The notes beneath the pieces were generated by a model, which saw only the letters and a program-made list of their open reading frames with translations, ran no database searches and was not told where the DNA came from. Of a DNA stretch of 64,000 bases, positions 51,828 to 62,399 are shown in pieces; the stretch's first letter is position 1, and each line of letters begins with the position of its first letter. The position numbers and the translations under genes were made by a program. Origin of the DNA: Trypanosoma brucei gambiense DAL972 (lineage: Eukaryota; Euglenozoa; Kinetoplastea; Trypanosomatida; Trypanosomatidae); assembly GCF_000210295.1 (NCBI RefSeq), contig NC_026736.1, positions 372,001-436,000 on the forward strand, in the 5' to 3' direction.

Positions 51828-53642
51828 TCAACGCAGCTCATTCTCGAGGTATTTGTAATCAAAAACGAAGTCTTCTTTCTCTTCCAAATTCCAACCTTCC
51901 TCAAAGTTGAAGAACTGAAACGACCCGCGCTCGCTCCCCTCCAGAGATTCTTTTGGGGGACCATTTCGCTTAAACCAAGTGTTGAGTTGAGTGTGGTAAC
52001 GGAAGGAACGCTCCTTAATTTGTCCCGCGGCACAATACTGCTGATACGTGTTCTGGTGATAGTAAAAGATAAAGAAAAGGGTCTCAAGCTCAAATGTCCG
52101 GTAAATCTCCGGAGAAGCTAACGCTGGGAGAACCTGCTGTGGAAAGAAAGGAACGTGCACTGTTGGATTCGAGGGCTCAAATGGACGTTGCCGGTCAACG
52201 TCCTGCGTATGTGGCAAGTTTGCTAAGGACATGTCAATAAGCTGCAGCATGGTGTTCCTGTCCAAAAAATCATCGTGTGCTGTGGAAGCCGGTGCGGGGG
52301 AAACATGGGAAGCGGGTGCAGCGCTGAGTTGCCTCGTTTCTCCAGTAGCGGCGGTGTTGGCACTGCTGGGAGACATGGAAGCCGTCCCGGATGCCTGAGA
52401 TGGAGCCGCTGCCGCCGGTTGCTCAAGGTTTGACTTCTTACTTGTAGTGGAAGGTGGCGACACGAGACTTGCAGGTCGGCCCTTCTCCCAATCACCCAGC
52501 CGTGAACCGGTGCTCGTTGCCCTCGCCATATCTGCTAAAGAACCGGTCCCAACCATGGCCATCGCATCGTCGCCGAAGGTGTCGTCGTTCATTTTGTCCA
52601 TGTCGTCTTCCGGAAAATCTGCGTTTTCGTCCCAGTTGTCGTGCAACCCGTCCCTGCCACCTACCGTCGATGTTATTGAGGTGTTTCCCTTGTGTGGGCT
52701 CGGGCTTCCGGAACCCAACCGCTTCGCCCCATCCATTCTGTTTGCCGTTGCGGAACCGGGGCCTTTCCTGGCATCAGAGGAAGTGGGACCGCTCATCTTC
52801 GCACTGGAAGAAGGTGTATTGGATTTTGTCCCTCCCATTCTCACCGGACTCAGTTTGTTATTTGGGTTGCGGGAATTAGGAGAAGCCGCATCCTCATCCT
52901 CCCCAACCGTGCTACCACCCCGTCGCCTCTCTGAAACTAACTGCTCGTCGAAACCAAATTGGGCGTACAGGTCTTCATCTTCATTGTTGTCATCATCGTC
53001 GCTGCCGTTGGTATCACCACGTTTGATTGCCTCTACACGCTCTTTGATTCCGTAAACACTTTCGGGGTTTACATCACCGTTTGCGATACCTTTGAGGAGC
53101 AACTCAAGGCGTGCTACGTGAAATTTAAGTTTTTGCGTACGGGTCGAAGTGGTTGCAGACACAGAATTCTTATTACGTCCGTGGTTTCCACGCCCACTGC
53201 GTTCCGCATCCGACTCGGAGAGCTGCACTTGCTTCCGCAAACTATCTGTTGTGTTCTTGAGCCATGCCTCCACATCCTTTACTCCCTCCTGCTGCGCCTC
53301 GCTCAAGGCACCAGTGCCTAACCCATCTTTCCCAGATCCCTTCGTTTTCATCGCCTGCTCACACATCTTAAACGTTTCGATCCTCTCGTGAAGTTTTTGC
53401 ATCCACGGCTCAACGCTCCCTTTCGAGTCCTTGGAGTCCGAAGGTGGGCAAGCGGCCTTTATTAAGTCATAGCTGCGTTGAAGCTTCCTAGCCTCCCTTC
53501 TCAGTTCGGCCTCTAGTTTCTCCCTCTGGGGTGACGTACTGTTGTTGAACTTCGTGTAAACACTATCGTAGCTGTTAATTTCCTCCTGGGTACGGCGAAG
53601 AAGCCGCTCGATCTCCTGTTGACTCTTTTTATTATTTGTCAT
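51828..53642 (-). CDS. NOT5: CCR4-NOT complex subunit NOT3/NOT5
   Basis: A 604-residue protein. The ATG at 53642 (MTNNKKSQQEIERLLRRTQE) is chosen; the frame runs eleven codons further up without ATG. Residues 1-230 are the N-terminal NOT3/5 coiled coil (REKLEAELRREARKLQRSYD, IKAACPP, PWMQKLHERIETFKMCEQAM, LKFHVARLELLLKGI). A Ser/Gly/Asp-rich linker follows. The C-terminal NOT box (about 460-604) has YRTFELETLFFIFYYHQNTY, RSFRYHTQLNTWFKRNGPP, a Phe-rich FQFFNFEEGWN and FVFDYKYLE. NOT2/3/5 subunits clamp onto NOT1 and help bring deadenylases to mRNA. Both domains are complete. A tract of 11 A on the plus strand (53924-53934) with AG at 53913-53912 predicts a 5' UTR of about 270 nt. Confidence 0.93.
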   Translation of the reverse strand: MTNNKKSQQEIERLLRRTQEEINSYDSVYTKFNNSTSPQREKLEAELRREARKLQRSYDLIKAACPPSDSKDSKGSVEPWMQKLHERIETFKMCEQAMKTKGSGKDGLGTGALSEAQQEGVKDVEAWLKNTTDSLRKQVQLSESDAERSGRGNHGRNKNSVSATTSTRTQKLKFHVARLELLLKGIANGDVNPESVYGIKERVEAIKRGDTNGSDDDDNNEDEDLYAQFGFDEQLVSERRRGGSTVGEDEDAASPNSRNPNNKLSPVRMGGTKSNTPSSSAKMSGPTSSDARKGPGSATANRMDGAKRLGSGSPSPHKGNTSITSTVGGRDGLHDNWDENADFPEDDMDKMNDDTFGDDAMAMVGTGSLADMARATSTGSRLGDWEKGRPASLVSPPSTTSKKSNLEQPAAAAPSQASGTASMSPSSANTAATGETRQLSAAPASHVSPAPASTAHDDFLDRNTMLQLIDMSLANLPHTQDVDRQRPFEPSNPTVHVPFFPQQVLPALASPEIYRTFELETLFFIFYYHQNTYQQYCAAGQIKERSFRYHTQLNTWFKRNGPPKESLEGSERGSFQFFNFEEGWNLEEKEDFVFDYKYLENELR

Positions 53643-53910
53643 TATCCCCTGGGGTTTTTTTTTGCACGCTCCCACTTCCCGCCCTCAACAACCCTTTGCG
53701 TACCGCAGAACTGCCACTCCGTATAATCTTGATTCCCCTTCTTTCCTACCCAACCTCAAGAAATTGCGTTTGTAGTTCCACACTCTTCCGATGTTTACTC
53801 CTCTCGGTGCCTTCTTCCTTCTACACTCCTTTCTTATGCTCTTCTTTCGTGCCTCAGTGTATTTTTTTTTTTAAAATTCCCTTCCCCTCGTTCCTAATAG
53901 TTTTATTGTT

Positions 53911-53946
53911 TCTACCATTTGGCAAAAAAAAAAAGGAAGTGAAGTG
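53911..53946 (-). promoter_or_regulatory. Predicted trans-splice acceptor for NOT5
   Basis: On the minus strand CTTCACTTCC plus a T run is followed by GCCAAATGGTAG. The first AG is at 53913-53912. Pattern-based. Confidence 0.45.
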
Positions 53947-54412
53947 CAGATTACACGTCCGAGCAAACGCGATCGCGCCAATGGAGACAGCTCACCTTAA
54001 CGCCTTGAAAATAGCAGTATATTCGCAAACTTTTGTATGCGTACGTATTTTACTCGGTGGAACCTGAATACTACTCGTTGTAGAACGGGTAAAGCACGAC
54101 ACCACGTGTAGGGCATATGTGCACAGAACAAAAAAAAAGCGATAAAACATGGTGAGCGCCTTTGCTATCTCCAATACCGCCCACCTTCCATACAAGAAAG
54201 TGTGTGAGCAGGGAGAAGAAATGGAAGAGAAATGTCGCGAGTTAGAAAATAACCATGGTGGCTCGTATTCGTATACACCCTGTCCTCACGTCAGTCCATC
54301 GCCATAAATGCACTTAAACCCAATTATGTTACCTGCACAGCTTTACACGTGAAAGCACTTCCCTTCGCATGTCACTAAAAGTTGCAGCGGTAAAACAAAT
54401 TAGCATCGTTTC

Positions 54413-54418
54413 CACACA

Positions 54419-54450
<32 letters not shown>
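54413..54450. repeat. (CA)n microsatellite
   Basis: About 18 CA units with one interruption, immediately beyond the PRP17 stop codon in the transcribed direction. Confidence 0.9.
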
Positions 54451-54454
<4 letters not shown>

Positions 54455-54478
54455 AATTTTAAAAAAAAAACAGCACCA

Positions 54479-55918
54479 TCACGCCCATGTCTTAATGGCA
54501 CCATCCCACGCTGAGGTGACAACGCGGGAAGACTCAACTGGGTGCCAGCGATGCGACACAAGAGTTTGAGTGTGGGCTGAAAAAGATCGTAGTAGCTCAC
54601 CAGTAGCCCACGACCAGATAAACAACTTACCATTGATGTCACCACTCGACAAATAGCGGCCATCAGGACTAAATGCCAGTTGGCAACGCGTGCCTGAAAT
54701 TGTGTGGCCGCTAAATACACGATGACGAAGTAACTTCACTTGTCCTCCACCACCATCAGAGAATACAAGTGCTTGATTGTTGAGCGATTGGGCAACAAGC
54801 ATGTCTTCTGTGGGGTGCCGCACGACATGAGTGATGGCATGCATAGAGACATCCGCAATCTGTTTGATTTGAACTGGAACCCTAAAGTCCCACGTGCGGA
54901 GCGTCTTGTCCTCCGCTGTCGTTAAAAGTTTCTTCCCTCCACTAAGCAGCGAGAGATTAAAAATGGTCCCCATATGGCCCGTGTACTCGCGTTGGTACTT
55001 CTGGTAACTCACCCGCACGTCATAAAGGACCACTTTCCTGTCTAGTGCTACAAGTATTAAGGAAGTTGGATCTAGAGGATGATGCAGGTGCTGCACGCAG
55101 GGAAGCTGCTCCGAATTCGTCAGCACGCCTCGGCACTCACCATGTTCAACGTCCCACATCGCAACCGTCCCATCAACAGAACCTGTGGACATTGTTTCCC
55201 CATCCGGAGTCACCTCTAGGGATTTCACTGGTTGTGAATGGGCTACAAATGAAGCGATGCACTGACGGCGGGAAGAGAAGGTCTCGTAAAGCCTCACCTC
55301 ACCCTTTAAATCAGCGGCAAACAACAAATGACCAACGGGAGGTAGCCACTGAAGCTGTTGAATGCCCGCCGCATGCTTGTCGCAACTGCCTTTCATTTGT
55401 CGCGGGAGACGGCACTCATGCGAGCGCGGTTGCAGCGATGGGGGAGGCTCCAAGAAAGACCTGCCCAAGTAATTGGTGCGCTCAAATGATGGATCAAAAT
55501 TAGCTTGAAGTGTATTTGCCGCTACAGAGGTGGAGACGTTAGTATTCACCTCTGTAGCACCAGCAGCAGAAATAACCGCAGGTGTGGCTGAATCGGAGAC
55601 CCCCACCTGCGCGGGTCCTTCACCACTTCGTACCCGCTTGCGCGCCACTGGCTGAGTGGTTCGCTTCTCAGGTAATCCGCTGCCATCAGTTTTTTTCACA
55701 TAAGCCTCCTCAAACCCCTCCGGCGGAGGCAAATATGCCCGTTTCACATCCTCCGGGGTGGCTAAAAAACGCAGCGGAAGTCCGGCGTGCAGATCTGCGA
55801 TCGCGTCTTGCTTCCGTTGTTCAGAACTATCCTCGGAAACGGGCAACGTATATCCCTTCTCTCGAGCCACACGCTGCAGGACTTTGGGATCAATGTGCGG
55901 TGCAAGGTCAAAAAGCAT
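54479..55918 (-). CDS. PRP17: Pre-mRNA splicing factor PRP17/CDC40 (WD40 repeat)
   Basis: A 479-residue protein from the ATG at 55918 (MLFDLAPHIDPKV). A second in-frame ATG lies 120 nt upstream (56038), but the sequence between is Cys/Phe/Pro-rich and contains the pyrimidine tract, so it is unlikely to be coding. Residues about 155-180 show NYLGRSFLEPPPSL, the PRP17-specific stretch before the propeller. Seven WD40 repeats follow (HAAGIQQLQWLPPVGHLLFA, GTVAMWDVEHGECRG, TAEDKTLRTWDF, FSPDGRYLSSGDINGKLFIW, SAWDGAIKTWA). MHAITHVVRHPTEDMLVAQS and NNQALVF match the sixth-repeat region of PRP17. PRP17 acts at the second step of splicing; in trypanosomes this mainly means trans-splicing. Confidence 0.93.
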   Translation of the reverse strand: MLFDLAPHIDPKVLQRVAREKGYTLPVSEDSSEQRKQDAIADLHAGLPLRFLATPEDVKRAYLPPPEGFEEAYVKKTDGSGLPEKRTTQPVARKRVRSGEGPAQVGVSDSATPAVISAAGATEVNTNVSTSVAANTLQANFDPSFERTNYLGRSFLEPPPSLQPRSHECRLPRQMKGSCDKHAAGIQQLQWLPPVGHLLFAADLKGEVRLYETFSSRRQCIASFVAHSQPVKSLEVTPDGETMSTGSVDGTVAMWDVEHGECRGVLTNSEQLPCVQHLHHPLDPTSLILVALDRKVVLYDVRVSYQKYQREYTGHMGTIFNLSLLSGGKKLLTTAEDKTLRTWDFRVPVQIKQIADVSMHAITHVVRHPTEDMLVAQSLNNQALVFSDGGGGQVKLLRHRVFSGHTISGTRCQLAFSPDGRYLSSGDINGKLFIWSWATGELLRSFSAHTQTLVSHRWHPVESSRVVTSAWDGAIKTWA

Positions 55919-56778
55919 CGCTTCACCGCAGGTACACGTAAGACGGGTTAAACAAGGAGAAACAAAAGAACAAAAGCAACAGTTATAGTATTTACAATAA
56001 AAGAGTAATGGAAGAGGAGGCCGGAGTGATAGCGGCATATTTGAACCAAACGATGAACGGTAGAAATTAGTCGTAGACAAGGACAAACACAAACATTGAG
56101 TGCGCCCCGTTATGGTCGTACCGACGCCACACAAAAGTTCGTGCACGGGTTAAAATGATAAAGTGAAACTAGACAAACAAAGGACGAACAAATAACTAGA
56201 AAGAAAAACGTACGCAACGATACTTCTAACTACAGGTATGCTTTACGCGTGCTTTCGATGCCCCTCCACACGCCGCCCAAGCACATGAAGATATGAGGAA
56301 ACTCTCACACTCCTTTGCGACGCGCGGCTGCAGCCGCTTTCCAAGTTGACTTCCCTCCCCTCCGCACTGCGCTCATCAGTTGTTACCACATCGGTAAAAA
56401 TGATAAGATGCTTCTACAGATGGACTGGAAACGAACTGGTGAGTTTCATTCATGTGGTATGTAACAATTTAAGTTCCTGCAACGCAGGAAAAAACGCACA
56501 AGTTTCTGTACATCGACGCATGGCGAATAAATAATGTGATGTTATCCCGACCGTCGGAAAAGATAAGGTTGAGGCAACCACAGTGGATTGTAGGGACGGC
56601 ATTGTTTGTTGGACTATATGCACGAACCTACGCGCTCAACAAGAAAGGACGTGGTTCAGCGCGGCTACAATATCCCATTCTCTTTCTATTTTTGATCATG
56701 AACCATTTCACCTTTTCCACACCTTTTTACTATTACTTCTTTTTTTGTTTTTTTTTCTTTTTATTCCACCACCTTCCA
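55919..56778. other. Spacer between the TPM-domain gene and PRP17
   Basis: No gene seen. A C/T tract at about 55942-55978 on the minus strand is followed by first AG at 55922-55921, two bases before the PRP17 ATG. The part next to 56778 is the 3' flank of the TPM-domain gene. Confidence 0.45.
55921..55978 (-). promoter_or_regulatory. Predicted trans-splice acceptor for PRP17, almost no 5' UTR
   Basis: The T-rich minus-strand stretch around 55978-55946 contains no AG before GAAG at 55924-55921. Splicing there would leave only CG before the ATG. The next use of AG would fall inside the coding region. Confidence 0.4.
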
Positions 56779-58001
56779 CTACAGCTTTATTCCGGTCTTC
56801 TTGTGTGTGCTCGCACGGTCAATAAGAAAGTCATACCAGTTCGTCTCTGAGGTGGTGTCAATAGGTCGAAGTAATGGAAGCAGCACCTCCCTTCCAATCC
56901 TACAATTCTCGCATGTGTACAGCAACTGCTTCAACCCGTCCTCTTCCTTTGTTGGAAGTTTCTGCACTTCCTTCGTTAGTGTGCAGGTGTAATAATTACA
57001 GTCCATGCATTGCAAACACCTAGTGCTTTGGTGCAGGTCACGTGACGTCAGTGTCACGCGGGAGCTGTCAGTGCAGCGTGGGCATTTCCACACACGGTAA
57101 TGCGCGCAACCGTTGCTGAACTCCAGGTATTGTCCACGAGTCATGATTGATTGAAGGGTGGCGTCGTCCCTGACACGGTGCATCGAGCCGTAGCAAGTTG
57201 GGCACATGGTGTCGATGATTTGATTCACAAGCACCGTTGAGCAGAGACCGAAGAATATGATGCCGATTAGGAGGTACGGAACTGAGGTCACGCCGTATGC
57301 AGCGGTTTTCGCAGCAAACCGCACTTTGTTTCGTGTGGGCAACGCCAGAAATCCCCTGTTCCACAGCGTGTGCATTTCCTGAGCTTGACGGGCGATGGCA
57401 TACACAAGCTGTACCACGGCATAACTGGCTTTTCCCTCTCGTACGAGTGGTTGAAATATTTCCTTGACTGCTGCCTGGAGAAAGTGCTCTGCAAAATACT
57501 CCTCGATGGCAGGACTAGTCACGAGTTGGACGCTTGCCTCGCTCTGCGCAATCAACAGCAACAAGCCATTTCCACGCGGCTCTCCGATTCCCCAATCAAA
57601 CAGTATGGAATTAGCAAAGGCTCTCGGCGTGGTATAACCAACTGTGGGAACAAGCACAACATACATGTCCACCTCACACAGAGATTGCATTTTGTCAATG
57701 GCCTGCTCGATCTCCATTCGGTCCTCGCTTGAAAGCAGGCCGCACAAATCACTCACACGCTTTTTCGCATAGCGAGGCACGAGTTCCCATGGCCGGTTGG
57801 ACTTTCGGTAGTGAATCTCATCGAACGTTTGTATTTTCTCAAAAGAGGCGATAACTTCTTTGTTGTTGCGATGGCGACCTGCCTTAATGTCCGCAGCTAA
57901 GTCACGACTTTGTCCTAATTTTGCCAAAGGTGATAGAAGGTTGACACCAGCGCTACGTTGCGCCATGAGCAGCACCGGCCTGAACATCGCCGAACCTCCT
58001 C
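56779..58001 (-). CDS. TPM-domain zinc-ribbon membrane protein, 3' fragment up to the N gap
   Basis: This contig end carries all but the N-terminal part of the gene; it reads open into the N gap. The complete protein, judged with the fragment on the other side, has about 438 residues: an Arg/Ser-rich start, a TPM domain (about 113-238, with VDMYVVLVPTVG, WGIGEPRGNGLLLLIA), one membrane segment (about 268-292) and then four Cys pairs (CPTC, CPRC, CLQCMDC, CENC) typical of zinc ribbons. TPM proteins act in membrane-protein quality control or acid phosphatase-like reactions in plastids and bacteria. An apparent ATG at 57987 exists only because of one base (T here, C in the other copy, where the codon is GTG), so it is not the real start. 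Confidence 0.8.
56996..58001. repeat. Copy 1 of a 1006-bp direct repeat flanking the N gap
   Basis: This segment and 58102-59107 have equal length (1006 bp) and agree throughout by eye, apart from one base (57987 T versus 59093 C) and one ambiguous base (57020 C versus 58126 n). Both differences lie near the gap-facing contig ends. This indicates two overlapping contig ends that were not merged. Confidence 0.9.
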
Positions 58002-58101
58002 NNNNNNNNNNNNNNNNNNNNNNNNNNNNNNNNNNNNNNNNNNNNNNNNNNNNNNNNNNNNNNNNNNNNNNNNNNNNNNNNNNNNNNNNNNNNNNNNNNN
58101 N
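58002..58101. other. Assembly gap of exactly 100 N
   Basis: One hundred consecutive N, the conventional placeholder for a gap of unknown size. The sequence on its two sides overlaps, so the true gap is probably negative. Confidence 0.98.
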
Positions 58102-59107
58102 TTACAGTCCATGCATTGCAAACACNTAGTGCTTTGGTGCAGGTCACGTGACGTCAGTGTCACGCGGGAGCTGTCAGTGCAGCGTGGGCATTTCCACACA
58201 CGGTAATGCGCGCAACCGTTGCTGAACTCCAGGTATTGTCCACGAGTCATGATTGATTGAAGGGTGGCGTCGTCCCTGACACGGTGCATCGAGCCGTAGC
58301 AAGTTGGGCACATGGTGTCGATGATTTGATTCACAAGCACCGTTGAGCAGAGACCGAAGAATATGATGCCGATTAGGAGGTACGGAACTGAGGTCACGCC
58401 GTATGCAGCGGTTTTCGCAGCAAACCGCACTTTGTTTCGTGTGGGCAACGCCAGAAATCCCCTGTTCCACAGCGTGTGCATTTCCTGAGCTTGACGGGCG
58501 ATGGCATACACAAGCTGTACCACGGCATAACTGGCTTTTCCCTCTCGTACGAGTGGTTGAAATATTTCCTTGACTGCTGCCTGGAGAAAGTGCTCTGCAA
58601 AATACTCCTCGATGGCAGGACTAGTCACGAGTTGGACGCTTGCCTCGCTCTGCGCAATCAACAGCAACAAGCCATTTCCACGCGGCTCTCCGATTCCCCA
58701 ATCAAACAGTATGGAATTAGCAAAGGCTCTCGGCGTGGTATAACCAACTGTGGGAACAAGCACAACATACATGTCCACCTCACACAGAGATTGCATTTTG
58801 TCAATGGCCTGCTCGATCTCCATTCGGTCCTCGCTTGAAAGCAGGCCGCACAAATCACTCACACGCTTTTTCGCATAGCGAGGCACGAGTTCCCATGGCC
58901 GGTTGGACTTTCGGTAGTGAATCTCATCGAACGTTTGTATTTTCTCAAAAGAGGCGATAACTTCTTTGTTGTTGCGATGGCGACCTGCCTTAATGTCCGC
59001 AGCTAAGTCACGACTTTGTCCTAATTTTGCCAAAGGTGATAGAAGGTTGACACCAGCGCTACGTTGCGCCATGAGCAGCACCGGCCTGAACACCGCCGAA
59101 CCTCCTC
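58102..59107. repeat. Copy 2 of the 1006-bp direct repeat flanking the N gap
   Basis: Counterpart of 56996-58001; see there for the comparison. The offset between copies is a constant 1106 bp, with no insertions or deletions. Confidence 0.9.
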
Positions 59108-59201
59108 GCCCACCTGAAAAAAAGGCGATGTCGCTAAGAATGCGACGAGCAGGAGATGAGGACACTCGGAGAGGGGAGAAGTTAATCCGTGTCCGCTCCA
59201 T
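58102..59201 (-). CDS. TPM-domain zinc-ribbon membrane protein, 5' fragment
   Basis: It starts at the ATG at 59201 (MERTRINFSPLRVSSSPARR), an Arg/Ser-rich, acid-free start that suits a mitochondrial presequence. It covers 366 codons, through the TPM domain, the membrane segment and the first Cys pairs, before the N gap. The remainder of the protein is in 56779-56995. A minus-strand T/C stretch (about 59242-59270) with first AG at 59216-59215 would leave a 5' UTR of about 13 nt. This and the fragment to its left most likely represent one gene. Confidence 0.82.
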
Positions 59202-60734
59202 GCAGCTAAATGTACTTAATAAAGTTTTTTTTTTTAATTTTGTAAAAAGGGAGACAAATGTGAGACAAATTGTGTTTGTTTTTTGTTTTTTGTTTTTTTT
59301 TTAAAGGGGAGAAGGGGAAAGCAGGTGCTTGTGCTCGGGGGAGGGTTGTGGCACCGCACGTGAGGCTACGGCATCATACAGAGATCAAACAGTTCAATTG
59401 GTTACTCATTGCATTGCCCATACATATCAAAGTCACGCACGCCATCATCGCATGTATGCTTTGCCAAGAAGATGTACGCAACAACAAGGTGTTCCCCATG
59501 TGGCTGGAAGAAATAAATAAATAAAGTTGCAATACGCAGCACATACTAACAACTTGCAAACAAGCAGTATCTGTGCTCGCAAGTGTTAGAAAACAAACAA
59601 AGCAAGCCGTAAGAGCTCATTCCCAACACCATCTTGCGACACGTCCATTGAGCCACATCAAACGCAACTGTGTGCACACACATATACACAAATACATATA
59701 TTTATACTTATATATACGTATATGTATTCATTTCCTTGTGTAAACTGCACAACCACGATATCACTTCCCGTCAAAATCCTGAACATAAAGCGCCCAACCC
59801 CTCAAATGAAGGAGCAAACACAATTCTTGCCTCTCCCCCTTTTCCTCCAGACACCAGTTAATCCCCCATATTATATGAAATATTAAACACCACAATGATC
59901 TGGAGAAATAAAAAGGGAAAGACCAAATACAGAAAAGAAAGAAAGAAAGAGAGGGGGGGAAAAAAAGTAGAGACAGAGAAGAAAGAGGTACACCAAACGT
60001 ACAGCAGCCATTTTTGGAAAACAAACCCACTCATTGTATCCGTTAAGAGTGCAGGTGTGGCACTGTCCTCGAAACGGTCACAAGATAAAGGTACGTTTAG
60101 CGGATAAGAAGCATAATTCACACGCAATAGAAGGGGGGAGGGGTAAACTACGCGAGTCGAAAAAAAAAAAATGGTACGACAACGAAGGGCATAAAAGAGA
60201 GAGAAAGAGAAATATCAGTGCACAAAAATTCGCTACCATTATACGGTTAGCACAACACAGAAGCAATAGAAGAGGGAAGAGGGAAAGTCACAGTGCTATT
60301 CCCTCATAAACTCCCCTCCTTTTCTTTCTTTTTTTTTTTAAAAAAAAACATTTTTTTCTTTTATTTTGCCTCCCACCCTTCTCCTATGGTTTTGGTCCCG
60401 TATGCACTGCCTGTCATAAGGGGAGGGGGACAAATCATTCCCCTTTTACGCCTCAACCTCCCAATTAGCGGCTACCACCACCCATTCCCGCTTCTTCGTT
60501 CATAATACACTCTCGAACGTCGCACACCCACATGCACATACACATCCCAGTAAAAAAAAAAAAAGAACAGAACGAAACAGAGGTTTGTATGAATAAAGCA
60601 TGCACATGCACAGTCCTTTTTTTCCTCTCTTCCTCTCTCTCTGTTCAAATGGATGAACTACAGATGCTGAATAACCCTTCCCTTCCGTTCCCTTATATAT
60701 ATATATATATAGTCACGCATACGCAACCGATACG
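59202..60734. other. 1.5-kb spacer, presumed VPS55 3' UTR
   Basis: No convincing gene. AT-rich with TA units near 59692-59725 and 60691-60711 and GAAA units near 59936-59950. The end next to 59202 carries the TPM gene's acceptor. Confidence 0.45.
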
Positions 60735-61124
60735 CTACAAATCATAATTACCTTCTTCATCTTGACGCTCACCAGATTGGAGGAATGCTGCCGCCCCCAA
60801 CAGCGTCACTTGCGATCCCAATGATAACAGAAATGCACCGAGTGAACTGTGACCCGTGTGATAAAGCACAATGGAGAGAGAAGGTGCTGAAACGGCTAGG
60901 GCACCGCTAAGGAAGACGACAAATCCGTTTATTTCGCCATCGTCATCAAACGTACTTTCCGACCGCCAAAAAAACAAAAAGGGTAGTGGTGTAATAAACG
61001 ACAGAAGTAATGAAAACAGCGGTAAGACGTTGCTACCTGCCACCACAGTACATGCAAGTATGGAAAGAACAACCGCAACCACAACCAGCGAGGCAGACAA
61101 AACTAATGGTAACAACGCAGCCAT
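60735..61124 (-). CDS. VPS55: VPS55/LEPROT-family endosomal membrane protein
   Basis: A 129-residue protein with four hydrophobic segments, the family's usual size and topology. The ATG at 61124 (MAALLPLVLSASLVVVAVVL) is chosen because a T tract and AG lie directly upstream. Motifs: a first membrane pair with VLPLFSLLLSFITPLPFLFF (the PLF and P-L-P positions of VPS55), a hydrophilic loop with Asp/Glu, then GFVVFLSGALAVSAPSLSIV followed by LYHTG, and a last membrane segment. VPS55 acts with VPS68 in late endosome to vacuole transport in yeast; LEPROT proteins affect receptor surface levels in animals. The short C terminus is acidic (GERQDEEGNYDL). Confidence 0.8.
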   Translation of the reverse strand: MAALLPLVLSASLVVVAVVLSILACTVVAGSNVLPLFSLLLSFITPLPFLFFWRSESTFDDDGEINGFVVFLSGALAVSAPSLSIVLYHTGHSSLGAFLLSLGSQVTLLGAAAFLQSGERQDEEGNYDL

Positions 61125-62399
61125 GATTTGTCCTACTATTTTTACGCCCCAACGAAGAAAAAAAAAATCCCCGCAATTTCGTTTTACCACAATGAGGGTA
61201 CTTTTCTCTTATTCAAACTATTGCTGCACCCTTTTGGCACCTGTGCTGCTCACTCTGTTTACCCAAAACTTTTTTTTTTTACCTGCAAGACAAAAAGAAA
61301 AAAAAGATGTTTAATCCAGGTAAAAAAAAAAAAAATAATAATAATAATATAATATATAATATATAAAATACTCCTAGCGTAAATACCCACACGACACCGA
61401 AAGTGTGTTTGTGTGTGTGACGAGAAAGAAGAAGATTTAGAGTGAAAATGGGGTGAAAAATTGAAAGTGAAAAGTGAATGGTTGTGGAAGCAACAACAGG
61501 TTAAATTACCGAATGAATTTAATTACAGCTCAAAAGATGTGAATAGTGCTTCTCTCTGCAGCACTCAAAACTGCTCCCCAGTCCCTGTTGATGTTGGTTT
61601 ACTGCGCTACATCTCAAGTGGAAGCATATGGAACATCAACAACAAAATAAAAAAAAAAAAGAAAGGCAACACATTCGATTTGTGTTAGGCAATGATGCGA
61701 GCAACTTCACATAATGAGGTGCTCCATGCAGTTGCACATGATGTTGTCTACCGAAAACAGACTGCAGAGGCACTACACAACAGAAAGATAAAAGGTGGCA
61801 TCAAATACGCTAGACCAAAAATAAATAAATTAATTAATTCCATGCACTTGAGTCACTTTCAATCTGTCACCAGTGCATAGGGGGTTTCAAAATGTCAACG
61901 GATTGCCAAAACTTTTTCCTTCAAGGTAATAATATGAGCCAACCACCGCGCCAAAAGGCAAGAGGAGGAAGCATTCATTTTTTCCTCATACGTGTGTGGC
62001 ACCGTATAGGACACCTTCTTGGCGCCGTACCCAACTTCCTGTGTAAAAAAAAAAAAAGACACTTAACCGAATATTATCAAGCGCGTAAACTGCGAAAGCA
62101 GCAACCGCCCCGGCAGCGGAATGGGTGGAAAGTTGGTTCCATCTTTTTTCACACGCCTCAGTAAACAATGACCGCAAGCACAAATAAACGAATTAGGGGC
62201 AGTATATCATTGGCTTACGCGTCAGTACAAAGTACATGCGGCTGCGGAATCCCTTCAGTACATGAACAGTGGTTCCAGTGCGTGTAAACCTCCACTCGTC
62301 GTTTATTGCACACCGAATCCGCCAGCAAATGCTGCATTCCACTGGCTTGGGCTCCAGCAGGAATAAATGGCAACACGATTGCAGAACCCTTCCACCTCC
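61125..62399. other. 1.3-kb spacer, presumed 3' UTR of the PAC3-like gene
   Basis: No convincing gene. A minus-strand T tract (about 61158-61168) followed by AG at 61137-61136 is the likely VPS55 acceptor. An AAT/ATA-rich stretch lies at about 61333-61370. Confidence 0.45.
61135..61169 (-). promoter_or_regulatory. Predicted trans-splice acceptor for VPS55
   Basis: On the minus strand a run of 11 T, then CTTCGTTGGGGCGTAAAAAT, then AG at 61137-61136; 11 nt remain before the ATG. It supports the chosen start. Confidence 0.45.

Larger units (their letters stand above)
53643..54478. other. Spacer between PRP17 and NOT5
   Basis: No gene seen. It holds the NOT5 acceptor near 53912 and a CA microsatellite at about 54413-54450 just past the PRP17 stop, in its presumed 3' UTR. 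Confidence 0.45.

Noticed and set aside
54479..56146. N-terminal extension of PRP17 upstream of 55918
   Set aside because: The extension is Cys/Pro/Phe-rich, covers the pyrimidine tract, and does not begin with ATG at its far end.
56779..57987. A separate complete 402-residue TPM gene starting at 57987
   Set aside because: Its ATG depends on one base at a contig end; the other copy has GTG in an open longer frame.
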